From positions 248,001-312,000 of the forward strand of contig QUOL01000010.1 of the NCBI GenBank assembly GCA_009761415.1: DNA of 64,000 nucleotides, read 5' to 3'. Position numbers and translations under genes: made by a program. Position 1 is the first letter of the stretch, and the number at the start of each line of letters is the position of its first letter. A model generated the notes under the pieces. The model was not told the origin of the DNA. It was given only the letters and a program-made list of their open reading frames with translations, and made no database searches. This stretch comes from Sarcomyxa edulis. Lineage: Eukaryota > Basidiomycota > Agaricomycetes > Agaricales > Mycenaceae. Below, in pieces: positions 48,295-59,680 of the stretch.

Positions 48295-49155
48295 AAAGTT
48301 CGTTATAACTGTTACAAGTCGCTGAAAAGTCGATATCCGAGTCTATGGCCGAGAAAAACGTGGAAAAAAATGCAAGAAAGCCAAGGGGTATGTACACTGA
48401 GTAAGAATGTGAAACGGCGTTTAAAGTGGGCTTTGAAGAAGGCCCACGATGCCTGTGATGCCTGTGGGCGTCGTGGTGAAAAGCGACGTTGGACTAGCTT
48501 CGATGCGGCCACTTTTGGCCATCTGGCTCCATGACGTCCGCCAAATTCTCCGGTCACTCTCTTCGTTACTCCTCGTGACTCGTGTCACGGCTGGCACTCT
48601 CCTTCTTCCATCACTTTACCAACGCAAATCACGGTCCTACTAACCCAGAGTCTGAATGGTCCAACGCGCTTTGAATACCAGATACTATTCTTCGGACTCT
48701 ACAATCTGGGATGGACGAATCACACCTGTGGTGGCAAAACACGACCAAGGTCCAATTGATCCGACTTGAGGCTTCTAGGAGATGTCACCACCGAAGAACG
48801 AGCTGAACTATCATGTAAATTTACGGTGGGAGATACATGAATATGATGGTGTATCTCCTGAGGGATATACTACAGCCCTCCGCTCCTCGTTGGCCCCGGA
48901 CGAACATCAGGTTCTCCCCTGTTCTTCGTGTTTTTTCGTTGCTTCGTTTGTACCTTGTTTCCATAATGTACTGTTCTCGAACATAAGAGACGGGGCTGTC
49001 ATATTGCATGTACGACCGAGTGTTCCTGCACAACTGTGTGTGGCGGTCCGGGTTCAAGCGTTGAAGACGACGGTCAGCCTCTGCGTCTCTAATCCTTCCC
49101 TTCATCATTTGCTTTCATTCTGCTGTTTCATCTCTCTCCTTGCTTGTTTTCGACC
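48295..49155. promoter_or_regulatory. divergent intergenic region with short frames
   Basis: Separates the membrane protein from the PL14-like gene. A frame from 48782 (MSPPKNELNYHVNLRWEI) looks mildly protein-like but has no family match and no supporting splice sites, so nothing is called. Confidence 0.35.
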
Positions 49156-50920
49156 ATGGCCTTGACGGTCTTATTCCTCCTTTTGACGCTGAGCGTTTCA
49201 ACCCGCTTTGCAATAGCTGCACCAGTCGATCTACAGTCTGTTCTGCAAATCGGACCCGTTGTATCTGCTGTCAATTCTATTCTGCTACTGCCACCTTCGG
49301 AAACGCTGACACCACCCACCGCACTCCCAGTCCCGACAGGTACCCTGATAATCACCAAAACGGATATAGTGATCGTCACAGACACCCTACCTCCACCGAC
49401 CGCAACAGCGATGCTACCCGAAGTCGTAACCGTCACCGATATCGTGACAGTCATCGTATCGCCATCTGTCGCTCCGATACCTTCTGGAACAGTATGGGTA
49501 GCGCCCTCTCAGATGACCGATCTTTCCGCCTTCAACGTATCTGCCTTTCCCGGTGGCCAACGCAACCTTCAAATTGTCGATGGAATCCCAGCTAGCGCAA
49601 GTGCTACAGGAATGGCTTTTGAGTCCCAATCAACCTCTGGAATCCCTCCTCCTCCGACATGGGACAACTCCAGTTCTGTGCTACAGCTACGCTATCCTGC
49701 AAACTCGATCAATCCCACCACAAAACCACAAGGAGGTGCTGAGTTCTACGCGTCTCCATTACAAATGGCCAATGCGACAAATATCACACTGGAGTACAGT
49801 GTCTTTTTTCCTTCCAATTTCAACTGGGTTCTTGCTGGGAAACTACCTGGTCTTTATGGTGGCCATACTGGGTGTTCTGGCGGTAACGCTGCGTTGGACT
49901 GTTTCAGCACTAGGCTCATGTGGCGGTCTGGGGGTGCTGGGGAGTTGTATCTCGTACGTGCTTCTTCCGCTATATTTTCTGTATCTGTCCGAACATCCAT
50001 ATTCTCCAGTACGCCCCCAAGAATAAACAGGCAATTTCTTTGTGTTCAGATCCAACATCAGTATGCGACGCAGCTTATGGTCTTTCGATCGGACGCGGAA
50101 CTTTCAATTGGACTGCGGGTGCATGGACGAACGTTCGTCAGACCGTGGCTCTCAATACTCCTGGCGAACGGGATGGAGGGTTTTCTCTGGACGTCAACGG
50201 GAAACGAGTGATCGACCGACGTGACGTATTCTATCGCGACGTCGTAAAGCTTCCGCCTCCGCCTCCACCCGTTCTCAAAAAACCCAAACCAGTGCCTGTG
50301 CCACCGAACTCTCCCCATATGCCTAGCAAAACTCTGAAGCCAAATCCCATCACGATAGGTAGACCAGCACCTATCGCGACAAAGAAACCAATCCCTCTCA
50401 CTACGAAGAAAGCTCCAACTCTCGGCGGTATACTGGGACCTCTACTAGGAGGCGGTCTTCGTCGAGACGTCCCACCCCTCCTTCCCAAGGCAACTCCATT
50501 CCCACAAGGACCCGTCACAGACGCAGCAGCAGCGGCCCTCATAGCTGCTGGCCGTGCCGCTCAGACGCCTTTCGCCATCTTGTTTGGCCCAGAGTCTGTT
50601 TTGAGTATCGTAGATGTGACTTCGACTGTGACTTTGACGGCGACAGCTACAGCGACTAAGACTGTTACTGCGCTGGTGACGTCCACTGCTTACCCGTCTC
50701 TCATGCCGATAGCTATGCAGTCATCATTGCATGCGGGAAAGCCTGTTCCGTTTGTTGGGATATTCTTCAGGTTCGTTGTTAGTCTTCAGAGACTCTTCAT
50801 TGTGAACTGACTTATGTTGGACTCTTTAGCACCTTCTTCGGAGGACATCAACGGGAATACGCCACTCCGACGGATCAATACTCTTGGTTCAAGGACTTCG
50901 GACTGACTTTCAATTCTTGA
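49156..50920 (+). CDS. secreted polysaccharide lyase 14-like protein with low-complexity insert
   Basis: Likely extracellular carbohydrate-active protein (PL14/alginate-lyase-like fold). Seen: a signal peptide (LTVLFLLLTLSVSTRFAIA), a Thr/Pro/Val-rich linker, then ATGMAFESQST, SVLQLRYPANSIN, GGAEFYASPL, ITLEYSVFFPSNFNWVLAGK, LPGLYGGHTGCSGG, CFSTRLMWRSGGAGELYLYAPK (across an intron), NWTAGAWTNVRQTVALN, GGFSLDVNGKRVIDRRDVFYRD; then about 165 residues of Pro-, Lys- and Ala/Thr-rich sequence; then PVPFVGIFFR-STFFGGH and WFKDFGLTFNS. The core strands and the GIFF...TFFGGH ending fit the family seen in basidiomycetes. About 540 residues and two introns. Enzyme activity is not demonstrated. Confidence 0.8.
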
Positions 50921-51499
50921 AACCTTTTTGATGGGCACTTGTAGGACTGAAGAGCATGCTCTATGCTTATGCTTCGCGATCGCAGAGCCACGACGCGCGA
51001 TGTTGACTTCACTGAGTGGCACAAGGATGGGGTATGCTTTGTAGTGTTTCCTCCTGTACTCGTAAACCCTACATGCGCAAATAGGAACACCCCGAATCGC
51101 GAGCGGCGAGGGAGCTTTATAGATATGTCTAGAGGGATTAAAAGGCTGTGAGTCTGGCGTATATGCTCGTTCCAAGTTGTGACAGTCAACGTTTCGGTTC
51201 GATGAGAACGAGTATGAGTATGAGTTGCATGAGGAGACGCGCGCATACAAGCATTGAAAGTTCAGTAAGAGACTGATGTTATCATGAGTTTTGCCTAGAA
51301 AGACTGATGTACCGTTCACGAAGGAGCCAGCGGCCTTCACGGTCAATTCGCACTTGCTATGCGGAATTCGGACGGAGACTGGACTGGGTATGTTTGAGTT
51401 AGTTACAGGCCGTATGGAGGAGCAAACACCTATGCATAACCAAGCAGAGAGGAAGGGATCAAAGATAGGTAATTTTCGAATATTGAATGGATGCCAACG
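50921..51499. other. convergent 3' intergenic region
   Basis: Between the PL14-like stop and the proposed stop of the minus-strand kinase-like gene. Overlapping minus frames here are Ser/Arg-rich and look like chance. Confidence 0.4.
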
Positions 51500-53379
51500 C
51501 TAACAACGCACCAAGATGACACGACCATCGGTGACCTCCGTGTCGTCCGAAAAGTTGACCGACGCCGTATCACTCACAATCATGTCTTCTTCTGCGATGC
51601 GCTGCCGCCCTCAATCGCAATCTCGAATTCTCCAAGGTCGAACTGAATTCGGCTGGTCACGACTCGGCGCACAATACCGCTCATCATCATCCTTCCAAAT
51701 GTGGGGATTACCTTCTCCCATGGTAGTGGTACCTAGAGAAGCAGAGTCGAGGAATATTATCATCATTGCTCACCGGAAAATTTGAGTATAATTTCCGCAC
51801 CTTTCCTTCTCCTAGAGGTATCCAGTCAATGAGAACGGGTTGACCAGCCTGGACTACGAACCAGTCTAGTCTGTCGGTAGAGTTCAATGACTCGTGACCG
51901 AGCATTGTTCCCCAGTCTACAGATGGGCCAAGGAACTCAACGATGCCCTGAGGGATGGAGAGATCAAAACTAGCACCGAATGGGTACGCAAAAAAGTCGA
52001 ATCATACCATGACCGTCATACACTAGGATTATAGGGTTGGTTTCGAGATACATCGAGGACGGTAGTGAAACGTACCCAACCAACTATCTTGCTGGCGATC
52101 GCCCCAGCGTCATGAAAGGGCCAGAATGCGTTTTCGAAGTATTTGGAGAGTACTAAGGAATCTAGATGCAAAAGTCTGTGATTTAACGGGTCTGTGCGCT
52201 AGAGCATTGAGGGGCTATGCTAACCGGGATGCCCGCGAAAATGTACGGCAAGGCCGTCTGATACACCGTATATTTGAAGCACATTTGGATTCCTGGTCCG
52301 GGGAAAGTGTGAAGACATGAGAGGCATGGGATAGCGGTGATAGTACGTACCAGACTTTTTCAAATCTTAGTACGGCTTCATTGTAAGCCTTCGAAGTCAG
52401 GTCAGGTCAATGAGGAATATATCACGAATTATCGCGGGTGGGTACCTCTTCGTTCCGATATTGCCTGGTCAACAAGGAAACACTTTCTCGAGTTGACAGG
52501 TCTACGGACTTCGATATGACGAACTTTATAGCGACGACCTTTCCAGAACCGGAGTAACCCGTGCCTTGGATTATGTTCATCGACTGGACGTGATTTCTGT
52601 GTATTTTCTGGCAACAAAACGATGTAATGAATGCCAACATATAACTCGAATGCAAACGTTATGCGTACCCTTCTCGTGCTTGTAGAAGATTCAGTGGCAC
52701 TTGAAGCGCTATGAACTTCGGCCAAAACTAGACTATTCGATATAGTTCTCTCGAGCTGTTGGGGGAGATAGTGCGATATTCAATCCAAGTGATACTACAA
52801 AGACGGAAATTAACGAACTATGAACAATCTCATTGCATGTTGAAGACGGTCTTTCAATCCGGTGATTCGGTCTTGGTCTCTGACTGCTCGGAACCAGGAT
52901 CTCAACCTGAATGTAGAGCCCCGGCGAGACCGCGTTTGAAACTTGGCTACATATGCAGATATATCGTCCAACGTTCTGTCACGCTCATAAACGGAATGTT
53001 GATGGGAAGGTCTAGAGACGCGACGACTCACTGCTTCAAAGTCAAGATATCGTCTTCCTGAGGCGGTACATACGGGGAGTAGTTCTTCACCCCGTCCACA
53101 ATTGTTTTCACAACCTTCGCAGTATAGTCAGAAAGCCACAGGATTTCTTCTTTGTTACTTTGTACAGTCTGCAATGAAGGAAACGAGTATCCATATTATT
53201 TCAGTGCTCAACATGAAATCGTGAGATTAACTTGCCTGTGCAGTCTCGCAGATAGTCACTGCAGTGACAGTCATCGGCTTGAAAGCGCTCAATATCGGGA
53301 CACCGTCACAAATCGTTCGCGCCGCCTTAGCGGCGAGTATCGCGCTATCGAGGGTTTTTTCGGAGCGCGTTCGAGGCAT
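51500..53379 (-). CDS. predicted helical-domain / protein-kinase-like protein
   Basis: Tentative single gene built from exons on the minus strand. From ATG 53379: MPRTRSEKTLDSAILAAKAA, TICDGVPILSAFKPM, a GC-donor intron (53169-53235), QSNKEEILWLSDYTAKVVKT, then AYVAKFQTRSRRGSTF, KDRLQHAMRLFIV. This is the helical N-terminal module found on many Agaricomycete signalling or NLR-like proteins. Next, GTGYSGSGKVVAIKF looks like a kinase glycine loop and VAIK lysine, and LRFEKVWRNPNVLQIYGVS like helix C and strand 4. Downstream exons (KYFENAFWPFHDAGAIA, VEFLGPSVDWGTMLGHESLN, DWIPLGEGKVRKL, VPLPWEKVIPTF, FDLGEFEIAIEGG) do not show HRD or DFG, so any kinase fold may be partial or wrong. It could be two genes. 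About 450 residues. Confidence 0.4.
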
Positions 53380-55151
53380 AGAGAGGATACTCGGTGAGAT
53401 AATGAGAAACTACCACTTTTATTGATGGCCTGAACCTTCGAGTTCGTCTTCATAGCCTCAGCCTATTCTTGGAAAAGAACAATTCAAGGCCGTGCGAATT
53501 AGAACGTACTATCCGGGCAGCACACATCAAGTTCAGGACATGAGCTGATAGCACTTGAATAGCAGCCTGTCGCAGCCTCAAGCCACTAATCATAGAGAGC
53601 AAAGTAAGAGAGTTTCCGCAAGTTGTGCCAAAGTTGGGCGCAAGACAAGCGCAAGACCAACGCAAGACGGCCTTGAGACGGCCAGTCGGCGATCGGGCGA
53701 CGGCCACGGCGCTTATTGTCGCCTATTGATAGATGAGCGCCGTGGAAAACACACCAAAATAGCTGGCTTAGCGCTCCGGAATTTGGCCATGGCCGGCCGC
53801 CGCTTCGGCTCTCGAGTCGCTCCGGATGCCTTCTTGAAGTTCTTGAAGTTCAACGAATTCGAGGCTGTGAGCCCATCCTTCTTCTATCTCATATCCCAGT
53901 TAACATCTTGAGAACAAACCAAATTGCCTTCACTGCATATACTCAATGTTCTCTCGCAGATCGACGTTCCGGACGCGCGCTAACACTTTCGACAGTAAAT
54001 GCTGCCGATGATTGCAGCTCAAAATTCAGGCCCAGGGGGGAAGCTGGATCGTCACAGTACCGATGTGAAATGGATCAGAAACTGGCAACCGCGACGTCGC
54101 TACAAGGAGAGCGTTGTGCGTAGCCAAGATTGTCACAGTGTCGTGCTGATCAACTGTTTCGAATGACTCTCTGTTCGCCCACCCTAGATTTTCTCGCTTC
54201 CATCCCTCTGCTCTCAGCTTCGAAAGGAAATCCCCGCTCTGCCTTGGATAGCACTATGCATGTTTCTTGACTCGGATGGTCACGAATTGGACCCGCCACC
54301 CCAGTCTAGATACTTGAATATTGGACCATACTTACCCCAGGAGATCACCCCATTGAACTTGCACTTTTCTACGCGTGGATAAGAAAATCCTCGCTGGCAG
54401 TGATCGGCTTATCACTCATCACTCTTATCTCATCCGGATACCTTCACGCACGACGTATGTTTCCCGCTCAAATCCGGAGTCTTGCCAGCGCTGCCAGTGG
54501 CCACGGACTAGCCTGTCCTTAGGACAACCATGGATCTGTTTCGACCACCCTGGACCATCACATCACATTCCGAATCGTTTCTGAAAGTCGGCCCATGTTC
54601 CTATCAGGATACTGCCTCCGACTCGGATGTCTTTCCTCAATCATGGTGCCGCTATGAGCACGTCTTTCTCGCTCATGGGGAAACGCGGACGGCAGACTCA
54701 AATGCTCTCCAGTGCCTTTGGAAGAACCATTTTGGGTTCCAGTTGCGGCATGGGTATTCTTTTGAGGAGGAGACGGCGCCTAAGTCTATATCCTCCCACG
54801 GGGGGATGTCCGAATGGGCTTTGTCACGATGGGGTCACTTTACTGTCACTTTTGGTTTCTGTGACAGAAATCCCGAGGAGGATGGGGCATTCTCGAGGCC
54901 TCATTCCTTCTGCAATAAAAGTAGTTGGTATGCACATCTTTGTGATACACCCGAGCAAGTCCGGGATTGATAATTCATGAAAATCTTACTGTGCCGGGAT
55001 ACGCGTCTTCCCCCGCAATAATATCTTATCAATCAGCCGCCGCGTGTCTGGGGTAGTAACGGCATGTTCCCAGCCTGAATCCTGATCCCAAACCCACACA
55101 ACAGAAATTCCATGACCAAGGCATCTATAAATTTATAGCAGAAGGGCACTA
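53380..55151. other. 1.8 kb stretch with competing open frames
   Basis: A GC-rich patch (53630-53830) and two overlapping plus-strand frames at 54530-54970 and 54627-54980 are present. The first of these (with WCRYEHVFLAHGETRT, HGGMSEWALSRWGHFTVTF) looks the more protein-like but has no recognised family, so I do not call a gene. The right end is the upstream region of the PP2C gene. Confidence 0.35.
55125..55136 (+). promoter_or_regulatory. palindromic TATA element just before the PP2C reading frame
   Basis: TATAAATTTATA ends 15 bases before the ATG at 55152. That is too close for a TATA box feeding this ATG, so translation may instead begin at the in-frame ATG at 55221 (MIVQRAS), or the word may be coincidental. 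Confidence 0.35.
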
Positions 55152-56689
55152 ATGAATTCGGACGATAACCGACATTCCCTCACTTCCTACTATCACAACT
55201 TTTTTGGCAGATTTATTGGCATGATCGTACAACGCGCCTCAGCATACGATTGGGCTTATTCTGAACAGATTCCTGGCTCGAGATGTGGTCCTGAAGACGG
55301 CCCTTGGCCTAGGTCGTATCAGGTATTGGACGAGGCGGATATCTGGAACGAACTCACCGTGCTCGCGAAACCGCAGAGCAAGCCATTCGATGATGGTACT
55401 TGGAAAGCGGACAGCATCAACTTCCAGCCATGTCCGAGAACGAGGACACAGGATAGATACGTCGTCCAACAGCTGGATATCCATGGGCGCATGTGGACTC
55501 TGACCGGTGTATTTGACGGTATGCATTTATCGTATCGTGTCTACAGACTGCTGACTAGCTACGAAGGCCACCTCGGAGACACCACAGTCGAACACGTCGC
55601 ACACCATCTACCCATCATCATCCGTGATTTCCTTCTTCGCGCCTTTTCCGACTCTAATGCTGATCGCGTCATCTCACCCGAATACATCGCCGCCACACTC
55701 TCCCGCTCTATAATAGCCTTCGACAAAGCCATCGCCAACGACGTCTTGGACCTGTTCCCAGGTGGAATCGCCGGTCTCGCGGACCTCGGCGACGACGAAA
55801 TCCGAGCTACCATCAATGACCAACATCGTGGGGGTGCCAACTATAAAAAGGCCCGGCTGTGCATGTATGGCACGACCGCGCTCGTGGCGTTGGTAGATCC
55901 GGAACACACGAACCTTTGGGTGGCTAATGTCGGTGACTGTCAAGCAGGTCAGCAGGTTCCAATCTTTTATATGAGATGTTTGACGTCTGACTGTCATGTG
56001 CAGTTTTTGTAACCCCGGATGAGGAGGATGATGATTGGAAAGTCGAGGTGCTGACGGTAGACCAGAACGGAGATAACCCTGCCGAGGTCGAACGCGTTCG
56101 CAGAGAGCACCCCGGGGAACCTGAGGCTGTCCTCGGGAATCGTGTCCTCGGTGCTCTCGCTCCCTTTCGATGTCAGTTGACCTTGCTGTCATGCCCTTCC
56201 ATCTGACTCACGTACTCTCTTCTACCAGGCATCGGAGACGTCCCATTCAAACAACCACCGGAATTCAGTCGTCGTATCCTATACAACCTATTCCCCGGAT
56301 TCCACGACACCTCTCCGTGGGAGGAGTTCCTGGCCCGAAACCTGACCCCACCCTACCTCTCCGCCGAACCCGTCATCACGCACCGCAAGCTCACATCCAC
56401 CACCGTACCCCGATACCTCATACTATGCTCTGACGGCTTCGTGGATCTGTGCAGCAGCTCGGGACAACAACGCATCATCACGAAATGGGCGAGAGGAATG
56501 CAAGGCGTGGTGGTACCCAAAGTCGGAGGCGGAGGCGGAGGCGGGGAGGGCAAGTCGTGGAATATGGCTCTTCGGTTACTTCGGGAGAGTTTGGGTGGGG
56601 AGGATAGGGCTGCGGTGTCGAGGGTGTTGACGTTGGATATGGATATCGCGTGGATTGACGATACGACTATTGTCGTTCAGACCTTGTGA
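55152..56689 (+). CDS. PP2C-family (PPM) Ser/Thr protein phosphatase
   Basis: Metal-dependent phosphoprotein phosphatase, possibly mitochondrial as for the pyruvate dehydrogenase phosphatase-like fungal members. Seen: an N-terminal region with NFQPCPRTRTQDRYVVQQL, then LTGVFDGHLGDTTVEH (metal-binding DGH, joined over an intron at 55519-55560), MYGTTALVALVD, NLWVANVGDCQA, VTPDEEDDD, VRREHPGE, NRVLGALAPFR, GDVPFKQP, LILCSDGFVDL and the C-terminal WIDDTTIVVQ. These are the canonical PPM motifs in order with their acidic metal ligands. Three introns, about 450 residues. A GGGGGGG run (near 56525-56545) lies in the C-terminal part. Start at 55152 or 55221. Confidence 0.9.
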
Positions 56690-57238
56690 GGTTTGTCGTT
56701 TTCTTGACCATGCTTTCTTTTTCGTTTCGTTTCGTTTCGCACATGCATATACCTTGTATCTTTATCATCCCATCCCATCCCATCATCCGTTCTCATTGTA
56801 ATTACTTTGCTTTCTTTTTGATCTGGATTTTCTTGTATCTTTCGTTTTCGTTTTCGTATTAGTTTTCTCTCTGCTGCTAAGGGCTCAAGTTGTACGCATA
56901 TGAATAATGGAATAGCTAGCTACATAACTTGTAATATAATATAATAGTTGCAGCATTGGCTCATACTTACTGGTGGATCGGTCGGGAGACTCGTGAACTC
57001 GTTCGATCTGCTCTTGGTCTCAACGTTCATCACGGTCCACCGCAGCTCGGACCCTTCTATCAGGACAATAATCCAAGCTCTAGCGCTCATATCACAATGT
57101 CCATGTGCCTGTATTTGGATTATTCAGGGGCAGCCCGAGCAACTTGTTGATGCCGCAGCTCACTGGCATGCATCGCCAACCTGAGAGCATCTCTTATCTT
57201 TCTCGCATCTCTTTCAAGTTGCAGGTTGCTGGAACGAA
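56690..57238. repeat. intergenic region with pentanucleotide microsatellites
   Basis: Holds TTTCG repeats (about 56718-56739), CCCAT repeats (about 56766-56784) and TTTTCG repeats (about 56837-56855). Otherwise it is the 3' region of the phosphatase and the promoter of the carboxypeptidase. Confidence 0.55.
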
Positions 57239-59502
57239 ATGTTCTTTACTCGGCTGTTCTCACTGACAGTGCTAGTGCTAGTAGTGTTCTGCTTCCCGTC
57301 CTTTGCTAAGGCAGATGATGTACAGCACCCACTCACGCGTCCCGATCCCACCGAATCTGAAGGACATCTCTCTTCAGAAGCTTTCAACGCGTCGTCGACA
57401 CAGGATGGAGTTGGAGGATATAGGATACTCGTTCACGACGCGTTTCCGAAACATAGCGTCCGTATGCGCCTTGTTCCAGGTTTCTGTGATCCAACCGTCA
57501 GGTAAGTTGTAACAAAACGTCGTCTCACAAGCTCATTCACCGACATCCGTCATGCCAGGGCATTCACTGGATATATAGACGTCGAAGCTCGTCATTTATT
57601 CTTCTATTATTTCGAGAGTCGCAGGAATCCCGCAGAAGATGACGTTATCCTGTGGCTCAACGGCGGTCAGTGCAGCGCTATCTATTCCGTCTAGCTTTCA
57701 AGTTCATCATTTGCCATACAGGACCCGGCGGGTCGTCTGCAATGGGTCTCTTCATGGAGTTGGGTATGTTGGTGTACTCTGTCTCTGCGGATCTCGAGGG
57801 CTTGCTTGGCATCTCATAATCATATCCCACAGGTCCTTGTAACATCGCCAGCGGAAATAGCACCCAATTCAACCCTTGGGGATGGAATTCAAACGCGAAT
57901 CTGCTCTTTGTGGAGCAACCTATCGGTGTAGGATTTTCCTATGCTGATTACGGCGAAACGGTTGTACGTGAATATATTTCACTATAGAAAAGTCCTCGTA
58001 CAGAGGTACATATCCACAGACGTCAACGCCGGAAGCTGCAAAGGACATCGCAGCTTTTCTCGCTATATTCTTCGAGTCTGTCGATGGTCTCAAAGGACGA
58101 GCTCTTCATATCGCGGGCGAATCATTCGCGGTAAGTGACGCTTATTTGCAAAACATAGATGGATAAATGGGCTCACGTCCTGCGTACAGGGACGCTACAT
58201 ACCTCTATCTGCTGCTGAGGTATACGATCAAAACAAGCGACTCGAAAAATGGAATATGACTCCTGTCAACCTCACATCGATCATGATAGGCAAGTTCTTG
58301 TACCTCTGTGATCACACTGTATCTCGACCTTATCGATTTTGTGTTTTCCTTCAGGAAACGGACTGTCGCATCAAAAACAGTGAGTGGATGCTCTGTAGTC
58401 CTTGATAGTATTTGACCTACCTTTGTTAGTATGATGGCATCTTATTACAATATTCAATGCACAGATGCTTCGGGGTCGCCACCCATCCAGTCTATCAGGT
58501 ATTTCGCGTCAATCCGTGTCAAATCAATATCGTTCCACCGCTAATATGCATGCGATAGCGTCTGTACGCGTATGAGGCAAGCGGTACGTGTCTTAAGCTA
58601 GGAGAGCTCTGGAAGTTCGCTCTTTCATAACTTACATATACATCAGATTCCCCGCTGTGAAGCCATGGTCACCAGATACTGCGAAGATATGTTTGATGAA
58701 ATGAATTGCCGACATGCCATGTCGTTCTGTGCGAACGAGTTGTTTAGTCCCTTGGAACTCACTGGTGTGTTGACAGTTTCCATCAGACTTTGAGAACGCC
58801 AAGTTACTAACAGTTTTCTCAGGGAAGAGTTTCTACGATATCCGTACCGAATGTATCGGAGAAAATGTGCAAGACATGCTTTGTTATGCAGAGACCAGGT
58901 ATCTACGCCCAGTAATTGTCTTTCCGTGGCGACACCATTCGACTCAATTTTCCCCCCTTTCAAAGGTTAATCACAGAATACCTGAACCTCCCATCGACCC
59001 GCCGTCTCCTCAACATCGACACCTCATTCGAAGGCTCAAACTGGACAATCGCATCCTGGGACGTCAACATGGCATTCGACGCCACCGGAGACGTCCTCCA
59101 ATCCAGCGACAAATACATCGAAGCCCTGCTCGAGCGTGGCGTCAAAGTCTTGATCTACACCGGCACGTACGACCTGACGTGTAACTGGGTTGGCAACGAG
59201 AGGATGACGATGGCTCTTGAATGGTATGGACGCGATGGGTTCGTGAGGACGGGACTACGTGATTGGTATCTCGATGGTAATACTAGTATTGATAATGCGG
59301 GTGTGAATGTGAAACCGGCGGGGAAGACGAGGTCTTTCGAAGGTCTCACTTTTGCCACCGTTTACAATTCTGGACATATGGTATATCATTTGACACTCGC
59401 GTTGATGACTGGACTGACTTGCGTATGCTGTAGGTTCCTTACGATAGGCCCCAGGAAGCCTTGGCTCTTATAAATCGTTGGTTAGCTGGGGTGCCACTTT
59501 GA
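57239..59502 (+). CDS. secreted/vacuolar serine carboxypeptidase, family S10
   Basis: Removes C-terminal residues from peptides. Seen: a signal peptide ([22 protein letters not shown]), then [75 protein letters not shown], the nucleophile [21 protein letters not shown], a helical insert with several Cys, then [18 protein letters not shown] with the catalytic Asp, and [20 protein letters not shown] with the catalytic His. About ten introns, about 500 residues, normal length. The triad Ser/Asp/His and the oxyanion GGPGGSS are intact. A complete transposon sits about 180 bases past its stop. Confidence 0.93.
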
Positions 59503-59674
59503 TTCGATGCTAGATTGTACAGGGCTGTCGCACAAATATGGCAGATTTTATATTGCGCGGCGAACTTGTTGCGTATTCTCTGTTCGCCATCCCAGTTCAA
59601 AGCAAATTCCTCTTTCATGAGCAGGTAAGCCTACACTCACGAGATGAGAATAGAATGTTACACCGCACTTCAGA

Positions 59675-59680
59675 CTCGTG
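59675..59680 (+). repeat. left target-site duplication CTCGTG
   Basis: CTCGTG immediately precedes the left terminal inverted repeat and recurs directly after the right one at 61078-61083. Confidence 0.7.

Noticed and set aside
48782..49165. Plus-strand frame starting MSPPKNELNYH
   Set aside because: It runs into the PL14-like gene's start region in another frame and shows no family motifs or supporting splice sites.
50786..51346. Minus-strand Ser/Arg-rich frames after the PL14-like gene
   Set aside because: They overlap its last exon and have composition typical of chance frames.
54530..54980. Two overlapping plus-strand frames of about 117-147 codons
   Set aside because: They compete for the same DNA, neither has a recognised motif, and no promoter or splice evidence favours one.
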